Below are positions 52,564 through 61,320 of a stretch of 64,000 nt of DNA, piece by piece. Location: contig JBGALI010000002.1 in the NCBI GenBank assembly GCA_044223975.1, positions 124,001 to 188,000 of the forward strand, written 5' to 3'. A program made the position numbers and the translations under genes. The stretch is from CAZCPB01 sp044223975 (GTDB taxonomy: Bacteria; Planctomycetota; Phycisphaerae; Phycisphaerales; UBA1924). The notes beneath the pieces are model-generated. The model had not been told where the DNA came from. It worked only from the letters and a program-made list of their open reading frames with translations, and made no database searches. Position 1 is the first letter of the stretch; each line of letters begins with the position of its first letter.

Positions 52564-53832
52564 TCAGGCGTGGGCGGCGCATGGGAGCCCCAGGTGACGG
52601 CGCACGAACTCCCGCGCGGCACGCTCGGACTCCGCGCAATCTTCGAGCGAGCGCAGGGGGCGCGACGGGATTTCTTCAAGCGCAGCGCCCACGACCTCGG
52701 CGATGCGCGGGAAGGCGATGCGCGGCCCGCCGCGTGCCGAGTGCAGGAACGCGGCGACCGCCTCTTCGTTGGCCCCGTTGAGGATGGCCCCCGCCGTGCC
52801 GCCGCGCTCGATGACGGCGGGCGCCAGGCGCAGCGCGGGGAATCGATCCAGGTCAGGCGCCTCGAAGCTCAACCCCGAGAGGGCGTGCCAGTCCAGCGGC
52901 TTGCCTGCGCCGTGGATCACGCGCGGGTAGCACAGGGCCCGCTGGATCGGCGTGCGCATGTCGGGCGCGGCAAGCTGCGCGACGACCGAGCCGTCGACGA
53001 ACTCCGCCATCGCGTGCACGAGGCTCTGGGGGTGGATGAGCACTTCGATCTGCTCGGCATCGAGCCCGAAGAGCCAGTGCGCCTCGATCACCTCGAGCGT
53101 CTTGTTCATCAGCGACGCCGAGTCGACCGAGACCTTGGCGCCCATGCTCCACGTCGGGTGCTTGAGCGCATCGGCGACGGTGGCGGTGTCGAGGCGCTCG
53201 CGCGGCCACGTGCGGAAGGGTCCGCCGGAGGCCGTGAGCACCGCTCGCTTCAGGCCGGGCGCGCGGACCCAGGGCGGGCACCACTCGTGGGGATGCGGGT
53301 CGTCCTCGGCGGCGCGCGGACCCTGGCCCGCGAGCAGGCACTGCCACAAGGCCGCGTGCTCGCTGTCGATGGGGAGCAACCGAACCCTGCCGGCCGGGTC
53401 GTGGGCCAGGGGCACGACCAGCTCGCCCGCGGCAACAAGAGTTTCCTTGTTCGCCAGCGCGACATCGCGCCCCTCCTGCACCGCGGCAAGAGTCGCGGGG
53501 AGGCCGGCCGTTCCGACGATCGCGGCGACGACCATGTCGCAGTCGACCGAACGAACCAGGTCCTCCGCCGCCGTCGGACCGCCGAAGACCTGGCAGCCCG
53601 CCGGCAGATCCGCGCGGGACATCGCGCCCGGGCAGGCCACGGCCCCGACCTTGAACCGGCGCGCCTGCTCGGCGAGCAGCGTGGTGTTGCCGCCGCCGGC
53701 GGCGATGCCGACGACCTCGAACCTCACGGGCGAGCGGCCCGCGGCGTGGAGCGCGTTGATGTGCTCCACGACGTCGAGCGACTGCGTGCCGATCGAGCCG
53801 GTCGAACCGAGGATGATCAGGCGGCGGGGCAT
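52564..53832 (-). CDS. dxr: 1-deoxy-D-xylulose-5-phosphate reductoisomerase
   Basis: NADPH-dependent enzyme forming 2-C-methylerythritol 4-phosphate, the committed step of the MEP pathway; 422 residues. Rossmann motif GSTGSIGTQSLDV (residues 9-21), ALANKETLVAAGELV, metal and substrate residues in PIDSEHAALWQCL, TASGGPFR, HPTWSMGAKVSVDSASLMNKTLE and NGANEEAV. About 25 residues (around RAAEDDPHPHEWCPPWVRA) are inserted between WQCL and LTASGGPF compared with the common form. ATG 53832 places the Rossmann motif correctly. Confidence 0.96.
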   Translation of the reverse strand: MPRRLIILGSTGSIGTQSLDVVEHINALHAAGRSPVRFEVVGIAAGGGNTTLLAEQARRFKVGAVACPGAMSRADLPAGCQVFGGPTAAEDLVRSVDCDMVVAAIVGTAGLPATLAAVQEGRDVALANKETLVAAGELVVPLAHDPAGRVRLLPIDSEHAALWQCLLAGQGPRAAEDDPHPHEWCPPWVRAPGLKRAVLTASGGPFRTWPRERLDTATVADALKHPTWSMGAKVSVDSASLMNKTLEVIEAHWLFGLDAEQIEVLIHPQSLVHAMAEFVDGSVVAQLAAPDMRTPIQRALCYPRVIHGAGKPLDWHALSGLSFEAPDLDRFPALRLAPAVIERGGTAGAILNGANEEAVAAFLHSARGGPRIAFPRIAEVVGAALEEIPSRPLRSLEDCAESERAAREFVRRHLGLPCAAHA

Positions 53833-53933
53833 GGGAACAGCGAACAACGAAAAGCGATCATTCGAAACCGGTCGTCGGAGTGCACCCCAGGTGAGTTTCG
53901 ATGTTTGCTTTTGGCTGTGCGGCTATCGCTTTT

Positions 53934-56684
53934 CTACTCCGGCTTGGGTCGCTTGTTCAGTTCGCTCGACGAGAGTTTGCGACGCGCGGCCGCGTACAGC
54001 GAGCGCACCGGCTTGCCCTCCGGCGCCGCGGGAGGAGCCTTCGGCGCCGGGGGTTGAGCCGCGCGAGGAGGCGTTGGGCTGGAACGTGAGTTGTCACCGC
54101 CGCGGCCGCGACCGCCCGGCTGACCCCGCGCGGGGCCGCCGGCCGGAGCTGCCTGCGGAACCGATAGGGGAGGGCCGCCGGCGGGAGATGGTCCCGCGCC
54201 GCCGCCCCCACCACCTCCGCCGCGGCGACCGCGACGACGACGGCGACGACGTCCAACGGGCGCACCGGGTGCGCCGTCTTCGCCAGGAGGACCGGGCTGG
54301 TCGAACGCCTGCCCATCGCCCGCGGGCTCGCCCTGATCGGCGCCGGCCTGCGCCTCGCGCAAAGGATTGCGGTAGCCGCCGGTGTTCGCGACCTCACCGG
54401 GGCCGCCGACTTCAGCGGCGGGACCGGCCTCATCGAAATCGCCGGGCGCCGGGGCGCCAGGACCGTCCATGAACTGTCCGTCGGCAGAGCCGTTCTGCGG
54501 AGCGCCGGGAATCATCCCCGGCTGACCGGCCATGCCACCCTGACCGCCGCGGCCGCGTCCACGGCGGCGACGACGACGACGCTTGCGTCGCGGCTGGCCG
54601 TCGGGGCCGATTTCCATCTGGCCTTCGGGCCCGCCGCCCGGCGCCTGCTGATCACCGCCGTCGAACGCCTCGCCGCCGACCGTGCCATCGACAGGTCCGG
54701 ACGGGGCGAACTCGCCCGAGCCCTCAGAGGGCTGCGGGGGCTGCTGGTCGTACGGCGCGGGCGCCGGAGGGCGCTGCGGCTGGCCTCGGGATTGAGGCTG
54801 CGCGTGACGCTGATCCTGTCCGCGCGCCTGATCGGGGCCCTGGCCGCCTTGACCACCGCGCCCGCGACGACCGCGGCGGCGCCGACGGCGGCCGCCTTGG
54901 CCCTCTTCGCCGTTCTGCGAGGGCGCTCCCGCGCCGATGGCGCCCGACTCGATTTCCTGGTCGTTGGGACCGATGCCAGGTTCCAAGAGCTCGATCGGGT
55001 GCGGCTCGGGCTGCTCCTCTGGCTCGGCGTTCTCGGCCTGTCGCGCGGCGTCGGCCTCGTCCTGCGCGTCGGAAGCCCAGCCCTCTTCGCCTTCCTTGGG
55101 GCGGTATTCCCACTCCGTGAGGTCGGCGGGCTTGCGCGACGAGGGCAGGTTCGCCACATCGATGTCGGCGCCGGAGGCGTCGTACGCGTAAAAGCTCACG
55201 CGGTCGATCGGCACGGTCTCGCTGACGCGGACGTCCACGTGCTTGCCGCTGGTGCGCTCGATGCGGCTGAGCACCCGGCGCTTGCTGGAGAGCAGCTCGC
55301 CCGCGACGCGGGGTGCGACCACCAGCTCGACCTTTGAAACGCGCTCAAGGTCGAGGATCGCGGCAAGCTCGCGGAGCGCATCGGCGGCGACGGACTCGGG
55401 GCGCTGGACGAGGCCGCGTCCGCGGCAGATGGGGCAGTCGACAAAGTGCACACTCTCGTGGCTGCCGCGCATCCGCTGGCGGGTCATCTCGAGGATGCCG
55501 AACAGAGAGATCGGCGCGGTGGTCGTGCGGGCCTTGTCGCGCTTGAGCCGCTCCTTGAACCGGGTCTCGATCTCCTTGCGGTGCGACGCGTGGCGCATGT
55601 CGATCAGGTCGTTGACGATGATGCCGCCCATGTCGCGGAGGCGGAGCTGGCGGCAGATCTCGTCCACCGCTTCAAGGTTGGTCCGGTACGCGTTGGTCTC
55701 GGCGTCGCGGGCGTCGCGGGCCTTGCCGCTGTTGACATCGATGGCGACCAGGGCCTCGGTCTGGTCGATGACCAGCCGCCCGCCCGAGGGGAGCGGGACC
55801 TCGCGGGCGTGGATCGTCGCGATCTGCTGCTCGATGCCGAAGGCGTGAAAAATCGGCGCCTTGCCCGGGAAGTGCAGCAGGCGCGTCTGCGAGCGCGGGG
55901 CGACGATCTTCATGAAGCGGCTGGCTCGCTCGAGGGCGAGCTCGTTGTCGATGACGACCTCGTTGATCTCGGTTGAGAGCTGGTCGCGGAGGCAGCGGAC
56001 CAGGAGGTCGCTCTCGGAGTACAGCAGGCGCGGCTTGGTGCCGGTGTTGAGGCGCCGCTCCATGTCCTTCCACAGGCGCTGCAGGTACGCCAGGTCGCGC
56101 TTGAGCTCGGTCTTGTTGCGGTCCATGCCCGCGGTGCGGAGGATGAACCCGAAGCCCTCGGGGAGCTCGAGCTGGTCGAGGATCTCGCGCATCTTGTGGC
56201 GCTGCTCCTCGTCCTCGACCTTGCGGCTGACGCCGACCTTGTCCATGAAGGGCATCATGACCAGGAAGCGGCCGGGGATGGAGAGGTAGCTGGTGAGCGT
56301 CGGGCCCTTGGTGCCCACGCCCTCCTTGAGCACCTGGACCACGACTTCCTGCCCGCGGCGCAGGCAGTGCTGGATGGGCGGGCGCTCGCGGCGCGGCGTC
56401 TTGTGGCCGACGCGCTCGGTGGTCTCTTCCTCGTTCTCGCCGGGGAAGTAGCGCGGGTGCAGGTCGCTGTAATGGAGGAAGCCGTTGTCCTCGACGCCAA
56501 AGTCGACGAACGCCGCCTGGATCGACGCCTCAACGTTGGTCACCCGGCCGACGTAGATGTTGCCCACGCGGCTGGCCGCGGTGAACTTCTCGGCGTGCAG
56601 CTCTTCGAGCTTCCCGTCCTCGACGATGGCGACGCGGCACTCGTCGCCGGGGACGTAATTAATGATCATCTGGTTGTTGGACAT
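53934..56684 (-). CDS. rne: Ribonuclease E/G
   Basis: 916-residue endoribonuclease. An S1-like RNA-binding domain (about 30-135, SRVGNIYVGRVTNVEASIQAAFVDFG…GFLHYSDL), a 5'-sensor/RNase H-like core, and the DNase I-like catalytic site with Asp316 in VAIDVNSGK and the second Asp in GGIIVNDLIDM. A Zn-link cysteine pair CPICRGRG follows. The last 350 residues are disordered, rich in Pro, Gly, Gln and Arg, with clusters such as RRRRRRGRRGRGG that probably bind RNA and degradosome partners. ATG 56684 fits the family N-terminus. A 371-base gap separates it from ptsI. Confidence 0.95.
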   Translation of the reverse strand: MSNNQMIINYVPGDECRVAIVEDGKLEELHAEKFTAASRVGNIYVGRVTNVEASIQAAFVDFGVEDNGFLHYSDLHPRYFPGENEEETTERVGHKTPRRERPPIQHCLRRGQEVVVQVLKEGVGTKGPTLTSYLSIPGRFLVMMPFMDKVGVSRKVEDEEQRHKMREILDQLELPEGFGFILRTAGMDRNKTELKRDLAYLQRLWKDMERRLNTGTKPRLLYSESDLLVRCLRDQLSTEINEVVIDNELALERASRFMKIVAPRSQTRLLHFPGKAPIFHAFGIEQQIATIHAREVPLPSGGRLVIDQTEALVAIDVNSGKARDARDAETNAYRTNLEAVDEICRQLRLRDMGGIIVNDLIDMRHASHRKEIETRFKERLKRDKARTTTAPISLFGILEMTRQRMRGSHESVHFVDCPICRGRGLVQRPESVAADALRELAAILDLERVSKVELVVAPRVAGELLSSKRRVLSRIERTSGKHVDVRVSETVPIDRVSFYAYDASGADIDVANLPSSRKPADLTEWEYRPKEGEEGWASDAQDEADAARQAENAEPEEQPEPHPIELLEPGIGPNDQEIESGAIGAGAPSQNGEEGQGGRRRRRRGRRGRGGQGGQGPDQARGQDQRHAQPQSRGQPQRPPAPAPYDQQPPQPSEGSGEFAPSGPVDGTVGGEAFDGGDQQAPGGGPEGQMEIGPDGQPRRKRRRRRRRGRGRGGQGGMAGQPGMIPGAPQNGSADGQFMDGPGAPAPGDFDEAGPAAEVGGPGEVANTGGYRNPLREAQAGADQGEPAGDGQAFDQPGPPGEDGAPGAPVGRRRRRRRGRRGGGGGGGGAGPSPAGGPPLSVPQAAPAGGPARGQPGGRGRGGDNSRSSPTPPRAAQPPAPKAPPAAPEGKPVRSLYAAARRKLSSSELNKRPKPE

Positions 56685-57055
56685 TCTTCGGCGAGTCCTT
56701 TCTACGCGGACCCGCGCGGAGCATCGACTATCGAGGAACGTCCCGGCCCAGCGCCCGCGGACCTCGCGCGATGAGGCGCGGTCCGGGGGTGCGCGGCAAG
56801 CGACCACCCCGCGGTCCCGCGTCAGCGCGGGCCGGGAAAGTCTCTGTTGCCGTGGTGTGGGGGAGAACGTTCACGATGAACGGTGGCTCGCACGCGGTGG
56901 GCGAGCGCCGGAAGAGGCGGACGCAAGGCCCGGCCCGGGTGCGCGGTTGCCGCGGTTCACGCGGCCCGCACGCCTCTCGGCGGGCTTCACGGTCCGCGCT
57001 CTGGGCGCCCCGTTCTACCGGGGCGCCGGCGCTCGACCGGAACTTGATCCCGGGG
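56685..57055 (-). promoter_or_regulatory. Untranslated region between ptsI and rne
   Basis: 371 bases without a supportable gene, mostly the probable 5' leader of rne. It holds a perfect 9-bp hairpin GGCGCCCCG (57004-57012) / CGGGGCGCC (57019-57027) with loop TTCTAC, about 30 bases past the ptsI stop and without a T run, plus several other GC-rich inverted repeats. rne leaders are autoregulatory in Gammaproteobacteria; whether that holds here is unknown. No known RNA family could be recognised. Confidence 0.4.
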
Positions 57056-58870
57056 CTAGTCGGCGGCACGCCCGTCGAACGCCTCGGGGACGATTTTGCG
57101 TGCACGGTCCCTCAACAAAGAGGACACCTGCACGTCCGAATCGAGCGACAACGCCTGTTTGGCGACACGCTCGCACTGGGCCACGGTCACGCTCCGGATC
57201 ATCCGCTTGAGGCGCGGGATCGAAGAAGCGGTCACGGAAAGAGTACGCAAGCCGAGCCCGATCAGCAACATCGCGTATTCCAGCTCCGCCGCCGACTCCC
57301 CGCAGCAGGAGACGGGGATCTTGCGGTGCCGCGCCACGCGGGCGACGTCGCGGATGAGCTTGATCACCGCCGGGTGGGCCGGGTTATAAAGGTTGGCGAT
57401 CCGCTCGTTGGTGCGGTCGACCGCCAGGGTGTACTGCACCAGGTCGTTGGTCCCGATCGAGAAAAAGTCGACCTCGCGGGCGAAGGTATCGGCCATGATC
57501 GCCGCCGACGGAACCTCGACCATCATGCCCAGCTTGATCTTGGGGTCGTACGGCACCCCGTCCTCGGCCAAGTCCTCCATCGCCTCCATCACGTGGAACT
57601 TGGCGCTGCGGAACTCGCTGGTGGTCGTCACCAGCGGGAACATCACGCGGATCGGCCCGAACGCCGACGCCCGCACGATCGCCTTGAGCTGACGGCGGAA
57701 CATCGGGAGCGAGCGGAGGCAATAGCGGATGCTGCGGCAGCCCAGGAAGGGGTTGCGCTCGGGGATGTCGTTGCGGCTCTGCGTGTACTTGTCGGCGCCC
57801 AGGTCGACGGTGCGGATCGTCAGGGTTTTGCCCTTGCACAGCTCGACGCACTTCTTGTACGCGTGGAAGTGGTCCTTCTCCGTCGGCTCCATGTCGCGCG
57901 CAAGGTAGAGGTACTCGGTGCGGTAGAGTCCGACGCCCTCGCCGCCGTGGTCGAAGATCGAGGGGATCTCCTCGGGGAACTCGATGTTGCCCAGGAGCTC
58001 GACGTGCGCGCCGTCGAGCGTGACCGAGGGCATGTCCGACAGCTCGTCGAGCGAGAGCCGGAAGACACGGGTCTGCTCGATGTAGCCCGTGTACTCGTCG
58101 AGCTGCTCGGTCGTCGGGTTGACGATCACGATGCCCTTCTCGCCGTCGAGGATCACGGTGTCGCCGTCGTCCGCGGGGGCCGTGAGGTCCTGGCAGCCCA
58201 CGACCGCGGGGATGCCCAGCGCGCGGGCGACGATCGACGTGTGCCCGGTGCGCCCGCCCAGGTCGGTCGCGAACCCCACGACCTTGGCGCGGTCGAACGC
58301 GGCGGTCTGCGAGGGCGTGAGGTCGCGGGCGAGCACGATCGTGCCCGGCGCCACGTGCTGCAGGCGCTGGCGGCCGGTGCCCACCAGGTGGTGCAGCACG
58401 CGCACGGCCAGGTCGTCGATGTCGTTGGCCTTGGTGTTGAACGTCGCGTCGCGGCTGGCGCGGAACTTGTCGGCCAGTTCGGCCAGCGTGTGGCTGAGGG
58501 CAAACTCGGCGCTGACCAGCTCGGTCTCGACCAGCTTGCGCATCTTCCCGATCAGCGCCTTGTCGCCGAGCATCGCCGCGTGCACGCGGAAGATGGCCGC
58601 GGTCTCCTTGCCCATCTCCTTCTCGGCCTTCTTGTAGACCTCGCCCAGCTCGGCGATCGAGACCCGGACGGCGTCCTCGAAGCGGGCCAGTTCGGCCTTC
58701 ACCTGCTCAGGGCGGATCGACCGGCGCGCCACCCGCCCGTACTCGGTGTCGAGGACCAGGGCCTTGCCGATGACGATGCCGCCCGAGACCCCCAGGCCAC
58801 GGTGCGCGTGCGAGCGGCGCTCCGGCGGCGCGGGCAACTGGGGCGGGGATTGCTTCGGACGCTCGGGCAC
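57056..58870 (-). CDS. ptsI: Phosphoenolpyruvate-protein phosphotransferase (EI)
   Basis: 604-residue first enzyme of the PEP phosphotransferase system; it takes phosphate from PEP to its own His and then to HPr. N-terminal HPr-binding domain (about 25-150); phospho-His210 in GGRTGHTSIVARALGIPAVVG; PEP-binding TIM barrel with GVGLYRTEYLYL, TVDLGADK, SIGTNDLVQYTLAVDR and the catalytic Cys in IPVSCCGESAAE. The start is GTG 58870, since no ATG occurs near the family N-terminus. A GAF domain (PtsP type) is absent. No HPr or EII genes are nearby, so a regulatory PTS is possible. Confidence 0.94.
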   Translation of the reverse strand: MPERPKQSPPQLPAPPERRSHAHRGLGVSGGIVIGKALVLDTEYGRVARRSIRPEQVKAELARFEDAVRVSIAELGEVYKKAEKEMGKETAAIFRVHAAMLGDKALIGKMRKLVETELVSAEFALSHTLAELADKFRASRDATFNTKANDIDDLAVRVLHHLVGTGRQRLQHVAPGTIVLARDLTPSQTAAFDRAKVVGFATDLGGRTGHTSIVARALGIPAVVGCQDLTAPADDGDTVILDGEKGIVIVNPTTEQLDEYTGYIEQTRVFRLSLDELSDMPSVTLDGAHVELLGNIEFPEEIPSIFDHGGEGVGLYRTEYLYLARDMEPTEKDHFHAYKKCVELCKGKTLTIRTVDLGADKYTQSRNDIPERNPFLGCRSIRYCLRSLPMFRRQLKAIVRASAFGPIRVMFPLVTTTSEFRSAKFHVMEAMEDLAEDGVPYDPKIKLGMMVEVPSAAIMADTFAREVDFFSIGTNDLVQYTLAVDRTNERIANLYNPAHPAVIKLIRDVARVARHRKIPVSCCGESAAELEYAMLLIGLGLRTLSVTASSIPRLKRMIRSVTVAQCERVAKQALSLDSDVQVSSLLRDRARKIVPEAFDGRAAD

Positions 58871-58930
58871 GGGGCGGATTCTAGCGGAAGCGCGGCAGGG
58901 CACCGGACCGCCGGGCGATACACTTGCCCC

Positions 58931-59503
58931 ATGGTCCCAAGGCGTCACCTGGCGGTCTTCCCCGGCTCCTTCGACCCCGTGACCTACGGGCACCTCGACG
59001 TCATCGAGCGCGGGCGGCGGCTGTTCGACGAGTTGGTCGTCGCCGTCGGGAGAAACCCCGGGAAGGACCCGCTGTTTACCGCGGAGGAACGGCTCGACAT
59101 GACCACCAGACTCGTCGAGGAACTGGTGGCGCGCGAGCCCGCTCTGTCCCCGGTCACCGTCCGCGCCTTCTCCGGGCTGACGGTCGACTTTGCGCGGTCG
59201 GTCGGGGCGGGGATTCTGCTCCGCGGCATCCGAAACCTGTCGGACCTTCAGTACGAGGTCCAGCAGGCGGTCACCAACCGCGAGGTCGCGGGCCTCGAAA
59301 CCGCCTTCGTCGTCGCCGGTCAGAGTTTCGCCTACACCAGTTCGAGCCTCATCAAACAGGTAACCGCCATGGGCGAAGACCTCAACGCGCTCAAGAGCAT
59401 GGTCCCGCCGCTGGTGCTCGAGATGCTGAGGGAGAAAAAGGCCCACAAGCACCCGGCTCTGGAGCGGCTCATGGTCGACCGGGATCAGTCGGTCGAGGGG
59501 TAG
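58931..59503 (+). CDS. coaD: Phosphopantetheine adenylyltransferase
   Basis: 190-residue nucleotidyltransferase that adenylates 4'-phosphopantetheine in coenzyme A synthesis. N-terminal AVFPGSFDPVTYGHLDVIERG (T/HxGH motif as TYGH), RGIRNLSDLQYEVQQAVTNR, and the ATP loop FAYTSSSLIKQV. It is about 25 residues longer than usual at the C-terminus (KKAHKHPALERLMVDRDQS). ATG 58931 is 60 bases from the divergent ptsI start. Confidence 0.94.
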   Translation: MVPRRHLAVFPGSFDPVTYGHLDVIERGRRLFDELVVAVGRNPGKDPLFTAEERLDMTTRLVEELVAREPALSPVTVRAFSGLTVDFARSVGAGILLRGIRNLSDLQYEVQQAVTNREVAGLETAFVVAGQSFAYTSSSLIKQVTAMGEDLNALKSMVPPLVLEMLREKKAHKHPALERLMVDRDQSVEG

Positions 59504-59633
59504 GGCGGGGTGCGTGGGTGATGGATGGCGATGGAGGTGATTCTGACGTGCCGCGGGGTCCGCTCCATTGCCGACGCGTGCGGTGCGAATCGGTTCTGAC
59601 TTGAGATCTGCGACCTGAGACTCTGAGCTACAT

Positions 59634-60317
59634 ATGGACATCCGCGTCATCAGCATCGGAACGTTGCCGTCCCACCCCTTGTGGGGCGAGAAGACACAGG
59701 TTCGCACGGGGCATGCCACGACCACGCTGGTACGCACCGACTCCAAGGCGATCCTGGTCGACCCGGGATTGCCGGAGCAGGCGCTGGTGGCGCGCCTCGG
59801 AGAGCGGGCCAACCTTGCCGCGGCAGGGATTACCGACGTTTTCCTCACCAGCTTCCGGCCCGATGTGCGCCGATCGATCACGGCGTTCAAGGATGCCCAG
59901 TGGTGGATCCACGAGGTCGAGCGCGAGATGGTGGGCGTGACGCTGGCGCAGCGCCTCAAGGAGCTGGCCCAGGAAGACCCCGACGACGCCGTGCGGCGGG
60001 CGCTCGAGCAGGACGTCGCGGTGCTGTCGCGCTGCAAGAACGCGCCCGACTCGCTCGGCCGCAACGTCGACCTCTTCCCCCTGCCGGGCACGACGCCGGG
60101 GATGTGCGGCCTGATCGTGAGCGAGCCGCGCCGGACCACCGTGATCTGCGGCGATGCCATCCCGACCGTCGAGCACCTCGAGCAGGGCAAAGTAATGCAG
60201 GGCGCCGTGGATGTCGAACGCGCCAAGCAGAGCTTCGCCGAGGCCGTCGAGATCGCCGATGTCCTGGTGCTCGGCCGCGACAACCTGGTGGTGAACCCCA
60301 TCAGGAGAACGTTCTAA
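59634..60317 (+). CDS. Degenerate metallo-beta-lactamase-fold protein
   Basis: 227-residue soluble protein with the order of a metallo-beta-lactamase fold: TTTLVRTDSKAILVDPGLP (first sheet), LFPLPGTTPGMCGLIV (equivalent of PGHTPG), TTVICGDAIPTVEHL. The metal-binding HxHxDH motif is replaced by LTSFRPDVRRSI, and the later His positions are also missing, so it is probably not a normal hydrolase. It may bind a ligand non-catalytically. It is followed by a heptamer repeat and the HIT and cupin genes in the same direction. Confidence 0.7.
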   Translation: MDIRVISIGTLPSHPLWGEKTQVRTGHATTTLVRTDSKAILVDPGLPEQALVARLGERANLAAAGITDVFLTSFRPDVRRSITAFKDAQWWIHEVEREMVGVTLAQRLKELAQEDPDDAVRRALEQDVAVLSRCKNAPDSLGRNVDLFPLPGTTPGMCGLIVSEPRRTTVICGDAIPTVEHLEQGKVMQGAVDVERAKQSFAEAVEIADVLVLGRDNLVVNPIRRTF

Positions 60318-60336
60318 CAATCGCGCCCGACTCCTT

Positions 60337-60378
60337 ACTGCCCACTGCCCACTCCCCACTGCCCACTGCCCTCTTCCC
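60337..60378. repeat. Heptanucleotide tandem repeat (ACTGCCC)
   Basis: Five 7-base units: ACTGCCC twice, ACTCCCC, then ACTGCCC twice, followed by a degenerate TCTTCCC unit. It fills the gap between the metallo-beta-lactamase-fold gene and the HIT gene. Confidence 0.9.
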
Positions 60379-60380
60379 CC

Positions 60381-60827
60381 ATGCCCTGCCCCCTCTGCAC
60401 CAGCCTCGAATCCCGCACCGCCAGCCCGCGATTCGTGGCGGACCTGGCGCGTTCGACGGTGTTCCTGGGCGAGCGGCAGAACCCGCGGGGGTGGTGCGTG
60501 CTGGTGCTCAAGGACCACGTCGAGCACATGGCCAGCCTGCCCGTGGGCGTGCAGTCGGAGATCTTCGGCGAGGTGGCCCGGGTTGCCGCGGCCATACGGA
60601 CCGTGTTCACCGCCAGCGACCCCGAGTCGCCGCCGCTGCGCATCAACTACGAATGCCTGGGCAACCAGGTCGCGCACGTGCACTGGCACGTGATCCCGCG
60701 CCACGCCGACGACCCTGATCCGCGCAACACCGTGTGGAACTGGAGCCGCGAAACCATCGGGCCGCCGCCAGAGAAGCGGTCGCTGATCGAACTGGCCGAG
60801 AGCCTGCGCGGAGCCCTGCCGGCCTGA
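60381..60827 (+). CDS. HIT-family nucleotide hydrolase/transferase
   Basis: 148-residue histidine-triad protein. It has an N-terminal CPLC zinc pair (MPCPLCTSL), a strand GWCVLVLKDHVEHM, and the triad QVAHVHWHVIPRH (HxHxHxx). HIT proteins hydrolyse nucleoside phosphoramidates or dinucleoside polyphosphates; the exact substrate is unknown. ATG 60381 directly follows the heptamer repeat. Confidence 0.88.
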   Translation: MPCPLCTSLESRTASPRFVADLARSTVFLGERQNPRGWCVLVLKDHVEHMASLPVGVQSEIFGEVARVAAAIRTVFTASDPESPPLRINYECLGNQVAHVHWHVIPRHADDPDPRNTVWNWSRETIGPPPEKRSLIELAESLRGALPA

Positions 60828-60851
60828 CCCGCGCTCGCACAGGAGATGCCC

Positions 60852-61214
60852 ATGGCCCGCCCCGCCGCCGTGCACCGCTGGACCGACCTTGCCGCCGACA
60901 CGCCGATGCCGCTGCTGGAGCGCCGCCGGGTGATCGGCGAAAAGGCGATGATCTCGCGCGTGCTGCTCCAGAAGGGCTGCCAGGTGCCGCTGCATTCGCA
61001 CGAGAACGAGCAGTTCGCGATCGTGCTCTCGGGCAAGGTCCGGTTCGGCCTGGGGAACCCGGGAGCGGCGGATCGGCGCGAGGTGGAGTTGGGCGCCGGC
61101 GAGGTTCTCGAACTGCCCGGGAACGTGCCGCACTCGGCGCTGGCCCTTGAAGAGACGATTATCCTGGACGTCTTCAGCCCCACCAGCGAGAAGACGGGCA
61201 TCGACCGCGGATAA
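60852..61214 (+). CDS. Single-domain cupin protein
   Basis: 120-residue small cupin. Motif 1 is VPLHSHENEQFAIVLSGKVRFG (two His and a Glu as metal ligands) and motif 2 is ELPGNVPHSALAL (third His). AGGAG (60841-60845) is 6 bases before ATG 60852, which is favoured over the overlapping ATG at 60846. It lies 24 bases after the HIT gene. Metal binding is expected; the substrate is unknown. Confidence 0.87.
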   Translation: MARPAAVHRWTDLAADTPMPLLERRRVIGEKAMISRVLLQKGCQVPLHSHENEQFAIVLSGKVRFGLGNPGAADRREVELGAGEVLELPGNVPHSALALEETIILDVFSPTSEKTGIDRG

Positions 61215-61231
61215 CTCGCGCGGCTCGGCGT

Positions 61232-61260
61232 CTGGCAATCCTGGGATTCGGGCGCATAAT
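61232..61260 (+). promoter_or_regulatory. Candidate promoter for the sorting-tail protein
   Basis: CTGGCA (61232-61237), 17-base spacer and CATAAT (61255-61260), about 60 bases before the start of the next gene. Weak but correctly spaced. Confidence 0.35.
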
Positions 61261-61320
61261 TACGTGTGCGGAGAGGTGCGGTTGCGCGCCCGTTCCTCCG
61301 CCCGATCAGGGGAGCGGCTG

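Noticed and set aside
56685..57055. RNase P RNA, tmRNA or 6S RNA in the ptsI-rne gap
   Set aside because: Both strands were read for conserved RNase P and tmRNA core words and none was found; only GC-rich hairpins are visible.
56771..58930. Long plus-strand open frame leading into coaD
   Set aside because: It lies antisense to ptsI; coaD starts at 58931 with its own conserved N-terminus.
58871..60301. N-terminal extension of ptsI on the minus strand
   Set aside because: The sequence is antisense to coaD and the MBL-fold gene and has no EI or GAF-domain features.
60337..60378. CRISPR-like or coding repeat
   Set aside because: Contiguous 7-base units without spacers, and the frame it opens on the minus strand has no support.
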